Shown here: piece by piece, positions 26,847 through 34,533 of the stretch
Layout of the letters: every line of letters starts with the position of its first letter
Position numbering within the stretch: position 1 is the stretch's first letter
Assembly: GCA_003513495.1 (NCBI GenBank)
Contig: DOPM01000048.1
Location: 46,435 to 110,434, forward strand
From: Desulfosporosinus sp.
GTDB taxonomy: Bacteria; Bacillota; Desulfitobacteriia; Desulfitobacteriales; Desulfitobacteriaceae
Direction: 5' to 3'
DNA length: 64,000 nucleotides
The notes under the pieces: generated by a model
Told to the model about the DNA's origin: nothing
The model's database searches: none
The model's input: only the letters and a program-made list of their open reading frames with translations
Translations under genes and position numbers: made by a program

Positions 26847-27482
26847 CTACATCCCTGGCGGGGTAATTCGATACTCAAGATAATTGATCATCCGATCTAA
26901 AAAGATAGCCATCAGCGCCCCAAGTCCTGCACCAACCAGCAAGTATTCAGGCCTGAAAAGAGTTAATCCACCCTGAATAAGATTGCCCAAACCGCCGGCC
27001 CCAATAAAAGAGGCTAGTGTACCCATACTTACGACATAGACCGTTGCCGTGCGAATACCGCTCAGAATAATCGGTATAGCCAACGGAATTTCCACTTCTA
27101 AAAGAATTCTCCGTTGGGACATTCCCATACCGCTGGCAGCTTCCTTAACATCTGAACTAACACCTAATAAACCAGCAATCGTATTTCTTACGATGGGCAA
27201 CAGACTCTGGAACAAAAGCGCAATTATGGCAGGCTTCATTCCCAATCCAAGAAAGGGTAAAGCCAAGGCAATAACAGCAAGTCCCGGAACAGCTTGTAAA
27301 AGGTTGAGTATATTCATGGTAAAAAGGCCGAACTTTTTAAACCTCGGACGACTTAGGAAAATTCCCAGGGGTATGGAAATCAAAATTGCGATCCCTATTG
27401 TGACCACAACAATCATAGAATGCTCCAACAAAGCCTCTGGAGCCTTCTCGAAAAGAGCAAATCTAAAATTCTCCCAACTCAT
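26847..27482 (-). CDS. Quaternary-amine ABC importer, permease 2
   Basis: This 211-residue inner-membrane permease has about five to six membrane segments and the binding-protein-dependent transport EAA-like loop EAASGMGMSQRRILLEVEIPLA. It matches OpuBB/OpuBD-type subunits. The start ATG directly follows the ATPase stop (TAAATG), so translation is coupled. SD is GAGGGGG. It should pair with permease 1 (30018) to form a heterodimeric channel. Confidence 0.92.
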   Translation of the reverse strand: MSWENFRFALFEKAPEALLEHSMIVVVTIGIAILISIPLGIFLSRPRFKKFGLFTMNILNLLQAVPGLAVIALALPFLGLGMKPAIIALLFQSLLPIVRNTIAGLLGVSSDVKEAASGMGMSQRRILLEVEIPLAIPIILSGIRTATVYVVSMGTLASFIGAGGLGNLIQGGLTLFRPEYLLVGAGLGALMAIFLDRMINYLEYRITPPGM

Positions 27483-28598
27483 TTACTCCCCCTCTTTCCT
27501 GTACACATGCTTCCTAATCCCTTTGAAAGAGAGCATTCCACATAGTTCCTCGCCCTTTAAAATTCCGAGATAATCCGCATCATACTCCAGCAATAAGGAA
27601 AGTGCATCAGGGAACGGCGTGGTTGTTTGCACGAAAGCCTTTTCCGTCCTACCAATTCGTTTTCGCAACCCCCCCAGGTCCTTCCCAAACTCGTCAAGAT
27701 CAGAAGAGGTGATATGCCCACAAGCCTTACCCGCTTTGTTCAAGAGAAAGGCAACTTCTGCCCCGGCTTCCTTCATTTTCTGAGCAGCATTACCCAATTC
27801 ATTTTCCTTCACAACACAACGGATAGGTTGCATTGCATCTCCAGCAGAATATAAATTCAGCTTTTTAACAACCCTATCACGACCAATAAAGTCCTCGACA
27901 AACTCATTGACCGGATTGGTTAAGATCTCTTCAGGAGTTCCAAATTGCACTAGTTTTCCGGCGTTAAAAATAGCAATTCTATCCCCCATTTTTATAGCTT
28001 CATTAATGTCATGAGTAACAAAGACAATGGTCTTCTTTATTTCTTTCTGTAAACGAAGCAATTCATCCTGCAAATGGGTCCGAGCAATGGGATCAACTGC
28101 TCCAAAAGGCTCATCCATCAACATAATAGGCGGATCAACCGCCATTGCCCTTGCCACCCCTACTCTCTGCATTTGTCCGCCACTAAGCTGAGCAGGATAC
28201 TTGCCTCTTGTTTTCTCCAAGTCAAGCCCCATCATAACAATCAGCTCATCAACTCTTTGCTTGATTTTCTCCTTCGGCCATTTATATAACCGAGGTACGA
28301 TGGCAATATTTTCGGCGATGGTTCGATGGGGCAGTAGTCCAATTTGTTGAATGACATAGCCAATCCCCATCCGCAGCTGGTCTGGATTTTTCTGTGTTAC
28401 GTCCTCTCCGTTAATTTTCACGATCCCCGATGTCGGTTCGATCATACGGTTAATCATGCGTAAAATTGTACTTTTCCCGCAGCCTGAGGGCCCGACTAAG
28501 ACACATATCTCGCCTTTAGGAATGGAAATAGACAATTTATCAACTGCCGGCATAGCCTGACCTGGGTATTTTTTTGTAATTTGTTCTAGTACGATCAT
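27483..28598 (-). CDS. Quaternary-amine ABC importer, ATPase with C-terminal CBS-like region
   Basis: This 371-residue ATPase powers the importer. Walker A is GPSGCGKST, the signature LSGGQMQR, and Walker B MLMDEPFGAVD. After residue 240 is a CBS-pair region, as in OpuA/OpuC ATPases, where it senses ionic strength or nucleotides. ATG at 28598 (MIVLEQITKKYPG) is chosen because the fold begins there; the frame runs 8 codons further up. The ribosome site is weak. That weakness could follow from the TnpB element sitting just upstream, which separates it from permease 1. Confidence 0.92.
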   Translation of the reverse strand: MIVLEQITKKYPGQAMPAVDKLSISIPKGEICVLVGPSGCGKSTILRMINRMIEPTSGIVKINGEDVTQKNPDQLRMGIGYVIQQIGLLPHRTIAENIAIVPRLYKWPKEKIKQRVDELIVMMGLDLEKTRGKYPAQLSGGQMQRVGVARAMAVDPPIMLMDEPFGAVDPIARTHLQDELLRLQKEIKKTIVFVTHDINEAIKMGDRIAIFNAGKLVQFGTPEEILTNPVNEFVEDFIGRDRVVKKLNLYSAGDAMQPIRCVVKENELGNAAQKMKEAGAEVAFLLNKAGKACGHITSSDLDEFGKDLGGLRKRIGRTEKAFVQTTTPFPDALSLLLEYDADYLGILKGEELCGMLSFKGIRKHVYRKEGE

Positions 28599-28741
28599 CA
28601 AATTCCGTTGCCAAAACTTCATAAAAGTCTATAAAAGCTTTGTTTGCTTCCCTATTCATAGTGTCCGATTTTGTCCGAAGACTACTTTCGTTTGATATAA
28701 CACTCCAAGGGCTTAAATTCCGATGCAACTAATCGTACACA

Positions 28742-29881
28742 TTAGTAGTGTCTTTTGAGTGACTAGACTACTAATTTATATCTCGAAAGATTAATGGATG
28801 CATTGAAATCTCGATCGATCACTAAACCACAATCACATCTGTACACTCTATCTGACAATTTCAAGTCTTGCTTTACAGCCCCACAACTAGAACACAACTT
28901 ACTAGACGGATACCATTTATCTGCCTCAATGAGTTCAATGCCCTGAATCTCACATTTGTATTGAAGCTTTGACTTGAAGTCGTATAATTTTTGCTTGACT
29001 ATAGCTTTAGATAGATGTCGATTTTTAATCATACCCTTGATATTTAAGGTTTCCATCACCACTTTGCAAGGTTTGGTTTTCACAATTGCCTTAGTGGTTT
29101 GATGGATATGATTGTTTCTGATCCCATTTAACCTTCGATGCAGCACACGGATTTGCTTTTCAACTTTTACAATATTGCAGGTTTTGACGAAACGGCTTCC
29201 CTCCTTATTTAGTTCATATTTACGAGAAACTTTACGTTGCAACCTACGAAGCCGTTTCTCTAGCTTCTTGACACTTTGAGACTTATTGATGTTTTTGAAT
29301 GTCATGCCATTAGAGCATACTGCAAGTTCCTTTACTCCGACATCAATACCAACTACTTCACTGGTCAGGGGTTCAACGATTTGCTCTCGTTCGCTTCCTA
29401 CAGACAGATACCAATACTTTCCGTCAAATGATACTCTGGGATTGGTGTAGTTTACACCCATGGGAATCTGTTCTGATATTTGCACCCAACCTACCTTTTC
29501 GATAAGCACCGATAATTTCTTCACTTTCAACTTTACGTTATCATTATAAAAGCATGGTTTTGACCTTTTTTTGCTCTTAAATCTAGGTTTATCAGCCAGT
29601 TTGTTAAAGAACTTCTTGTAGGCTTTACAGGCATCTTTAAGGGCCTGTTTCGTAATATTATTGGAGACATCATAAAGCCAAGAGTACTCTTCTGTTTGCT
29701 TCAATTGAGTCAATTCTTTCCTTAGGTCATTGTCTGAAAGGAACTTTCCACCACTTGCATAGTTCTTCTCTTGTTTGTCCAATGTCCAATTATACGCCCA
29801 CCTTGAGGTTCCTGCCGACTTCCACAACTGAAGCTCCTGCTCTTCAGTGGGCTTGAGTCTAACTTTCTTCCCCAGTATCAT
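28742..29881 (-). mobile_element. TnpB-only insertion element (IS200/IS605 superfamily, IS1341-like)
   Basis: A single tnpB gene with no TnpA splits the importer operon between permease 1 (ends 30018) and the ATPase (starts 28598). A hairpin TTAGTAGT (28742-28749) with ACTACTAA (28767-28774) spans the tnpB stop, where the omegaRNA scaffold and right end normally lie. Exact ends are not determined: the left end should fall in 29882-30017 and the right end in 28599-28742. Confidence 0.75.
28763..29881 (-). CDS. tnpB: TnpB RNA-guided endonuclease
   Basis: This 372-residue TnpB is the ancestor-type of Cas12 and cuts DNA next to a transposon-adjacent motif, guided by omegaRNA from its own 3' end. 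The RuvC residues look intact: D180 in GIDVG, E277 in VMETLN, and the DRDFNAS segment at 356-362. A zinc ribbon CSSC..CDC lies at 330-351. The start is ATG, with no clear ribosome site of its own. A 33-codon open frame upstream (29859-29957, ending inside tnpB) encodes KVYKNPHKAKKMIKELL and may be a gene remnant. The intact active site suggests a functional enzyme. Confidence 0.92.
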   Translation of the reverse strand: MILGKKVRLKPTEEQELQLWKSAGTSRWAYNWTLDKQEKNYASGGKFLSDNDLRKELTQLKQTEEYSWLYDVSNNITKQALKDACKAYKKFFNKLADKPRFKSKKRSKPCFYNDNVKLKVKKLSVLIEKVGWVQISEQIPMGVNYTNPRVSFDGKYWYLSVGSEREQIVEPLTSEVVGIDVGVKELAVCSNGMTFKNINKSQSVKKLEKRLRRLQRKVSRKYELNKEGSRFVKTCNIVKVEKQIRVLHRRLNGIRNNHIHQTTKAIVKTKPCKVVMETLNIKGMIKNRHLSKAIVKQKLYDFKSKLQYKCEIQGIELIEADKWYPSSKLCSSCGAVKQDLKLSDRVYRCDCGLVIDRDFNASINLSRYKLVV

Positions 29882-30017
29882 TCTCTAGCAACTCCTTGAT
29901 CATCTTCTTAGCCTTATGTGGATTTTTGTAAACCTTTATATGGTTCTGGGTACAGTATTAAGCCTCCTCTGAAAACTCTATCTTGTCCTCAGTTAGACCT
30001 TCTGTATTGATGAGGAG

Positions 30018-30674
30018 TTAGCGGCTGATTCTTAATCCTTTTGGAACAATTCGTTTCTCAATCAGTCCAAGAATAGTATCTAAACCTATAGCAATTACCG
30101 AAATAATCAAAGCACCTGTGACCATCATAGGAGTATTTGAACGAACGAGACCTTCCTGAATAAACCGCCCTAAATTACGCTCTCCAATATAGGTAGCTAT
30201 CGCCGCAATCCCAGTCGTCATTACTACCGTCACTCGAAAACCCGCAAAGATAATCGGCATACCTAAAGGCACAAGAATTTCAACTAGAATTCTCCTTGTA
30301 CTCATACCCATCCCTCTAGCGGCTTCGATTACACTGCGATCGACGTTTTTAACCCCGTCATAAACACTGCGAATCAAGGGCATCATCGCATAGAGAACTA
30401 ATGCCAACAAAGCAGATTTTCGACCTAATCCAAACATCGGAATAGTTACTAAAATTGCAAACATGGACAAACTTGGAATACAAAATATCGTGTTTGCCAG
30501 AGCTAAAACCCTAGCCGCCCATTTATCACTTTTTGTCAACAAGAGCCCAACAGGGACCCAAATTGCCAAGGAAATTCCCACTGCCAATAAGACTAGGGTA
30601 AAATGATTCTCAGAATACTCCGAAATAGTCCTAGTATTTTTCATCAGAAAATCAAGAAAATCCGATAAAGCCAC
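30018..30674 (-). CDS. Quaternary-amine ABC importer, permease 1
   Basis: This 218-residue permease of the OpuBB/OpuBD type has about five to six membrane segments, with the EAA-like loop EAARGMGMSTRRILVEILVPLG. The start is GTG behind GGGGTG. It is the first gene of the importer operon, about 124 bases downstream of a sigma-54 promoter. The operon continues at 28598 after the TnpB element, so this gene has been physically separated from its partners, though strand and order are kept. Confidence 0.92.
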   Translation of the reverse strand: MALSDFLDFLMKNTRTISEYSENHFTLVLLAVGISLAIWVPVGLLLTKSDKWAARVLALANTIFCIPSLSMFAILVTIPMFGLGRKSALLALVLYAMMPLIRSVYDGVKNVDRSVIEAARGMGMSTRRILVEILVPLGMPIIFAGFRVTVVMTTGIAAIATYIGERNLGRFIQEGLVRSNTPMMVTGALIISVIAIGLDTILGLIEKRIVPKGLRISR

Positions 30675-30797
30675 ACTCCATCACCCCACTTTCTTCATTA
30701 ATGATTAGGAATTTCCGGCGAGAAAGGACCGGCGACCTCCTTAATTGCACCGTGAAATCAGTCTTTTATATAAAACAGAATAGAACTTAATAGTTTC

Positions 30798-30813
30798 TGC
30801 AAGAATTGTGCCT
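30798..30813 (-). promoter_or_regulatory. Sigma-54 promoter of the importer operon
   Basis: On the minus strand AGGCAC-AATTC-TTGCA fits the -24/-12 consensus with exact GG-N10-GC spacing. It lies about 124 bases before the GTG at 30674. An imperfect dyad at 30848-30875 (TTAGGCCGCAAA / TTTTGCCCTAA) could be the activator site. Confidence 0.65.
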
Positions 30814-30949
30814 ACTTTCAGACAATTGGGGTTTCCCCTTAATATCTCTTAGGCCGCAAATTTCTTTTGCCCTAAAGATTGGAGTACTAAACAACTCTAA
30901 ACCTTGCCAGACATGTAATAACGATTAAAAGCGTACATTTTTTGCGCGC

Positions 30950-32365
30950 CTAAAAATTTTGCATACGAAGTTTTTTCATTCTATATTGCAGGTTTTGCCG
31001 GGCAATCCCTATGGATTCAGCAGCCCTGGTGATATTCCCCCCATGGTTTTTTAAGGCTTCCCAAAGCACTTGTTTCTCTACCTCACGCAAAACGTGAGCT
31101 AAAGTACTAGATCCCTTTTTATATAATTCAAACGAAGTTCCATCCTGACTAAGAAACTTCGCCTTAAGGTAATGTGGCAAATGGTCAACGGTAATAACTC
31201 TTCGCCCATCAAGCATGTTCATCGCGCTTTCAATGATATGCTCTAACTCCCGTACGTTTCCCGGCCATTGATATCTAAGAAAAACATCCCTTAGATCAGC
31301 TCCAATCTGAACCGCTCCTAATCCATAGATTTTTTGGTATCGATTCAAAAAGAAGTGAATTAAAGCCTCTATATCTTCCTTCCGATCGTTCAAAGGAGGA
31401 ATAAAAAGGGTCATAACCGCTAAGCGATAAAAAAGATCTTTTCGCAAACTACCGTTATTCACGGATTCCCACGGATCAACATTCGTAGAGCTGATAACTC
31501 GGCAGTGAACAGGAATCTCTGTGGTTCCGCCAACTCGCCTCACCATTTTTTCCTGGACCACCCGCAAGATCTTAGCCTGCAGGGCGATACTCATACAATT
31601 AAGTTCATCCAAAAACAAGGTTCCCTGTCCAGCTTGTTGGAACAGCCCCTTAGATTCTACCGCCCCTGTAAAAGCCCCCTTAGCCGTCCCAAAAAGAATA
31701 CTCTCCAAGAGTGTTTCTGGAATGGCGGCACAATTAATCGCCACAAAGGGTTCGTTTTTGCGAAGGCTGTGATTATGAATGGCTTGAACCAGTAGTTCCT
31801 TACCCGTTCCGGTTTCTCCAAACACTAAGATAAACCCATCCGCTAAAGCCGCCTTCTTAGCTGAAGCAATCAGTCTCTGCATAGTGGAGCTAGCATAGAT
31901 TATCGATTCAAAGGTATAACGGGTTCCATTACTACCACGCTGTTCTTGCCCTTCCATACCAATTTGATCATGCAATTGCATTGTTTTAGTCAGTAATTCT
32001 TTGAATTTAGTAATATCCTTACACACGGAATAGACCGCAACCACCTGATCGTTTTCAATTACGGGAAACGTACTGGCGACAATAGTAACCTCTTTACCTC
32101 TGTTCGTGAAATAGGTTTTATGTTTCTCTAGAATAGGTTCATGAGTTAAGGCAACACTCAAGTGTTCACTGCTTTCAACTGTTACAGCGTCATAGACTTC
32201 GTTCAGATGCTTTCCGACAACATGTTCTGATAATAACTCCTCTAACTTAGCCATTTCAGCATTATAGAAGATGATCTTCCCCTCGGGATCAGTCACGATG
32301 ACCCCTTCATCAATTGAATTAAAGAGATGCCTAAAAACTTGAACTATAACTTCATTTGCAGGCAT
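30950..32365 (-). CDS. PAS-domain sigma-54-dependent activator
   Basis: This 471-residue regulator has an N-terminal PAS sensor (about 8-125), a sigma-54 AAA+ domain and a Fis-type helix-turn-helix. Walker A is GETGTGKE (183-190), the sigma-54 contact loop is GAFTGA (230-235), and Walker B is FLDELN (251-256). The C-terminal HTH is NITRAAESIGIARQNLQYRMKKL. It should bind upstream sites and open sigma-54 promoters when the PAS domain is occupied by a ligand. Its gene lies directly upstream of one such promoter and 7 kb from another. The start is ATG behind TAGGAG. The inducer is unknown. Confidence 0.95.
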   Translation of the reverse strand: MPANEVIVQVFRHLFNSIDEGVIVTDPEGKIIFYNAEMAKLEELLSEHVVGKHLNEVYDAVTVESSEHLSVALTHEPILEKHKTYFTNRGKEVTIVASTFPVIENDQVVAVYSVCKDITKFKELLTKTMQLHDQIGMEGQEQRGSNGTRYTFESIIYASSTMQRLIASAKKAALADGFILVFGETGTGKELLVQAIHNHSLRKNEPFVAINCAAIPETLLESILFGTAKGAFTGAVESKGLFQQAGQGTLFLDELNCMSIALQAKILRVVQEKMVRRVGGTTEIPVHCRVISSTNVDPWESVNNGSLRKDLFYRLAVMTLFIPPLNDRKEDIEALIHFFLNRYQKIYGLGAVQIGADLRDVFLRYQWPGNVRELEHIIESAMNMLDGRRVITVDHLPHYLKAKFLSQDGTSFELYKKGSSTLAHVLREVEKQVLWEALKNHGGNITRAAESIGIARQNLQYRMKKLRMQNF

Positions 32366-32514
32366 ACTCCTACCCCCTAGTTAATGTGGTTTTAAAACTC
32401 TATGATTCATTTAATTCTCCAAGTAACGACAAATATCCTCTTTATTAACGAATTGTGTACCATAATACATAACGAAATTATAAATTGTTACTACTTTACT
32501 TAACACTACTTACC

Positions 32515-33393
32515 TTACCCGAGTTTAAGAGGGAACAAGTCCTCCAAGAGATCGTAGGCTAACCCCCGAATAGCCTGACGTTTATACTCCTGGGAAGCAC
32601 GACCAGGGATCGCTTGATCCACTACACCTGTTAAATGGTCGGCAATTTCCTGGGCTAAGACAGAATTAATCCTCTTCCCCTGTATTTCTCGCTCCAATTC
32701 CTCTAAACGAAAGGGCGTGCGCCCTAAAGCTCCTACCGCCCATCTTGAATTTAGAATCCGTTGATTCTCCGCATCAAACTCCAGCATTGCCGCCATATTT
32801 AAACGGGCAATGGAAACCGCAGTACGACTTCCGACTTTCCCAAAGACGCTGAGAATCTGCACATTTCCCTGAGGCTCCCACACTGGAAAATCAATCTCTG
32901 TTATCAATTCTTTCCCCTGCAAGCCCACATCTCCACCGGCCTGTAACTGGGCAAAGGGTACTCTCCGAAAGCCCTGAGGACCAATAACACTGACCCAAGC
33001 CTCAAGAACCAGTAAAGCTGGCAGACTATCTCCAGCAGGTGAGGCATTAGCGATATTTCCACCTAGGGTAGCTCGATTACGAATTTGGGCAGACCCAACC
33101 TGAGACGCTGCTTGACTTAAACATCGAGCCTTCTCCCTAACCAGATCGCTCTCACTAATTTGAGCGAAGGTTGCCCCACTTCCAATCCTTATCCTACCGT
33201 CATCTTCCTTAATAAATTTCAGCTCTGGAAGCAAGGAGATATCCATAAGCCAAGCAGGTTTTACCTGACCGCCCTGCAGCTTAATAACAAGGTCTGTACC
33301 ACCGCTTATGAACAAGACATCCTCATTGATTCTAGAAATAGTCTCAATTCCCTCGGACACTGTCGAGGGACAAATAAATTGACATTTCTGCAA
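32515..33393 (-). CDS. FAD-binding subunit of a molybdenum hydroxylase (CoxM/XdhB type), orphan
   Basis: This 292-residue protein resembles the FAD-carrying medium subunit of xanthine dehydrogenase/CO dehydrogenase-type enzymes. FAD contacts are expected at FISGGTDLVIK (28-38) and NRATLGGNIANASPAGDSLPALL (106-128). These enzymes also need a 2Fe-2S subunit and a large molybdopterin subunit; neither is encoded here. The gene may act with subunits elsewhere or do another job. The start is TTG behind GAGGAG. Its neighbour is the sigma-54 activator, downstream, on the same strand. Confidence 0.88.
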   Translation of the reverse strand: MQKCQFICPSTVSEGIETISRINEDVLFISGGTDLVIKLQGGQVKPAWLMDISLLPELKFIKEDDGRIRIGSGATFAQISESDLVREKARCLSQAASQVGSAQIRNRATLGGNIANASPAGDSLPALLVLEAWVSVIGPQGFRRVPFAQLQAGGDVGLQGKELITEIDFPVWEPQGNVQILSVFGKVGSRTAVSIARLNMAAMLEFDAENQRILNSRWAVGALGRTPFRLEELEREIQGKRINSVLAQEIADHLTGVVDQAIPGRASQEYKRQAIRGLAYDLLEDLFPLKLG

Positions 33394-33635
33394 CCTAAAA
33401 ACTCCTCTCTTGCTTCCCTTCTACTTCTCCACTTGGATGTTCTAACTATTCGATAGCTTGAGCAAATATCCCTTCATTTCATTATAAGTGGCAAAAGTTT
33501 AGGAATGTTGGTTGGGCGTTTTGCATCCAGAGCTTAAACCTTGACACAGGTTGACTTCATTAAGCTTAAGATTTGTGATTTAAAAGACTGATCTTTACGC
33601 AAACTAAGTTTATATCTTTAGGGAGGCGAAAACTA

Positions 33636-34019
33636 TTGGAAGCCATATATCAGGTTACTACACAAAAGTCATTCGATGACGCAGTTTTAGCGGTCCAGAC
33701 TAATACTCAAGTTAATGGATTTAGAGTTCTCCATACCCATGATGTGCAGGCGACGTTAGCGGAAAAGGACTTTCAACGAGAACCTTTGAAGATCATCGAA
33801 GTTTGCAACGCTAAATACGCTCATACAGCTTTGATGATCGATATTACAGTTAGTCTGTTAATGCCCTGTCGTATTAATGTCTATCGCGAAGCAGAAAAAA
33901 CCGTGATTAGCACGGTTAAACCAAAAGCCTTAGTAACAATGTTCAATAATGAGGATTTAAAAGATTTCGCAAATGATGTAGAAGAAGTCTTATTAAAAAT
34001 CATCGATGATAGTGTGTAA
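33636..34019 (+). CDS. DUF302 domain protein
   Basis: This 127-residue cytosolic protein matches DUF302 by its patterns SFDDAVLAVQTNTQVNGFRVLHTHDV, LKIIEVCNAKYAHTAL and LMPCRINVYRE. DUF302 proteins are small and have no settled function. The start is TTG behind GGAGGCG with a 7-base spacer. It stands alone on the plus strand, with a strong terminator after it at 34166-34205. A short GC-rich hairpin region (34040-34105, including CGAAGAC-ACT-GTCTTCG) lies in the 3' gap. Confidence 0.85.
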   Translation: MEAIYQVTTQKSFDDAVLAVQTNTQVNGFRVLHTHDVQATLAEKDFQREPLKIIEVCNAKYAHTALMIDITVSLLMPCRINVYREAEKTVISTVKPKALVTMFNNEDLKDFANDVEEVLLKIIDDSV

Positions 34020-34129
34020 TTTTATAAAGAAAACTTGGCTGGCACCAAGCCGCAGGCGCCGGCGGCCGGCCCTAGTTGCCCTTATGCTTCAGACGAAGAC
34101 ACTGTCTTCGCACGTATTAGCCTTCTTGC

Positions 34130-34157
34130 AGTATATAACGCAAGTTTATGCTTTCTG
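34130..34157. repeat. Short dispersed motif, copy 1
   Basis: AGTATATAACGCAAGTTTAT followed by GCTTTCTGA here resembles AGTATATAACGGTAGTTAT followed by GCTTTCTGA at 50813-50840. Both lie just after a plus-strand gene and before a terminator. Confidence 0.4.
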
Positions 34158-34165
34158 ATGGTATT

Positions 34166-34205
34166 AAAAAGGGATCGACCGCTTTAATGCGTCCGATCCC
34201 TTTTT
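34166..34205. terminator. Bidirectional terminator
   Basis: GGGATCG (34171-34177) pairs with CGATCCC (34194-34200), with A-runs before and T-runs after on both strands. It separates the DUF302 gene (plus) from yhbY (minus). Confidence 0.85.
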
Positions 34206-34219
34206 CCAGTACCCCTTTA

Positions 34220-34510
34220 CTAGGGTAACTCTATTACCGGCTTATCCTTCGACTGCTTAAACAGCAAGAAGTTGCGACCGATCACTTGAACCAGCTCCGA
34301 TCCGGTCCGTTCGGCAAGTTCTGCTGCTACGGTTTTCGGCTCCTCCAGGCAGTTTTGCAAAACCCTTCCTTTGATCAGCTCCCGGGCTTGCAAGGTCTCA
34401 TTGGTTTGAGTGACGACGGTTTCCCCAATTCCACCCTTACCCACCTGCAAAATAGGATCCATTTCATTTCCCATAGCTCTTAAAAAACGCTTTTGTTTAC
34501 CTGTCAACAC
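34220..34510 (-). CDS. yhbY: Ribosome assembly RNA-binding protein YhbY
   Basis: This 96-residue CRM-domain protein is associated with 50S assembly in bacteria. Family motifs are LTGKQKRFLRAMG, the GKGGI loop (QVGKGGIGETV), and VIGRNFLLF near the end. GTG at 34510 is preferred, since AGGGGGAAG lies 6 bases before it and the fold begins there; an ATG eight codons earlier overlaps the permease stop. It follows the permease gene on the same strand, away from its usual neighbour nadD. Confidence 0.93.
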   Translation of the reverse strand: MLTGKQKRFLRAMGNEMDPILQVGKGGIGETVVTQTNETLQARELIKGRVLQNCLEEPKTVAAELAERTGSELVQVIGRNFLLFKQSKDKPVIELP

Positions 34511-34533
34511 AGAAATCTTCCCCCTAATATTCA

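Noticed and set aside
28540..28728. 62-codon minus-strand frame at the ATPase start
   Set aside because: It overlaps the ATPase in another frame and shows no known pattern.
28763..29881. Complete IS605 with TnpA
   Set aside because: No Y1 transposase frame lies on either side; only tnpB is present.
33480..33520. Sigma-54 promoter (AGTGGCAAAAGTTTAGG) before the DUF302 gene
   Set aside because: The GC at +10 from GG is absent, so the -12 element does not fit.
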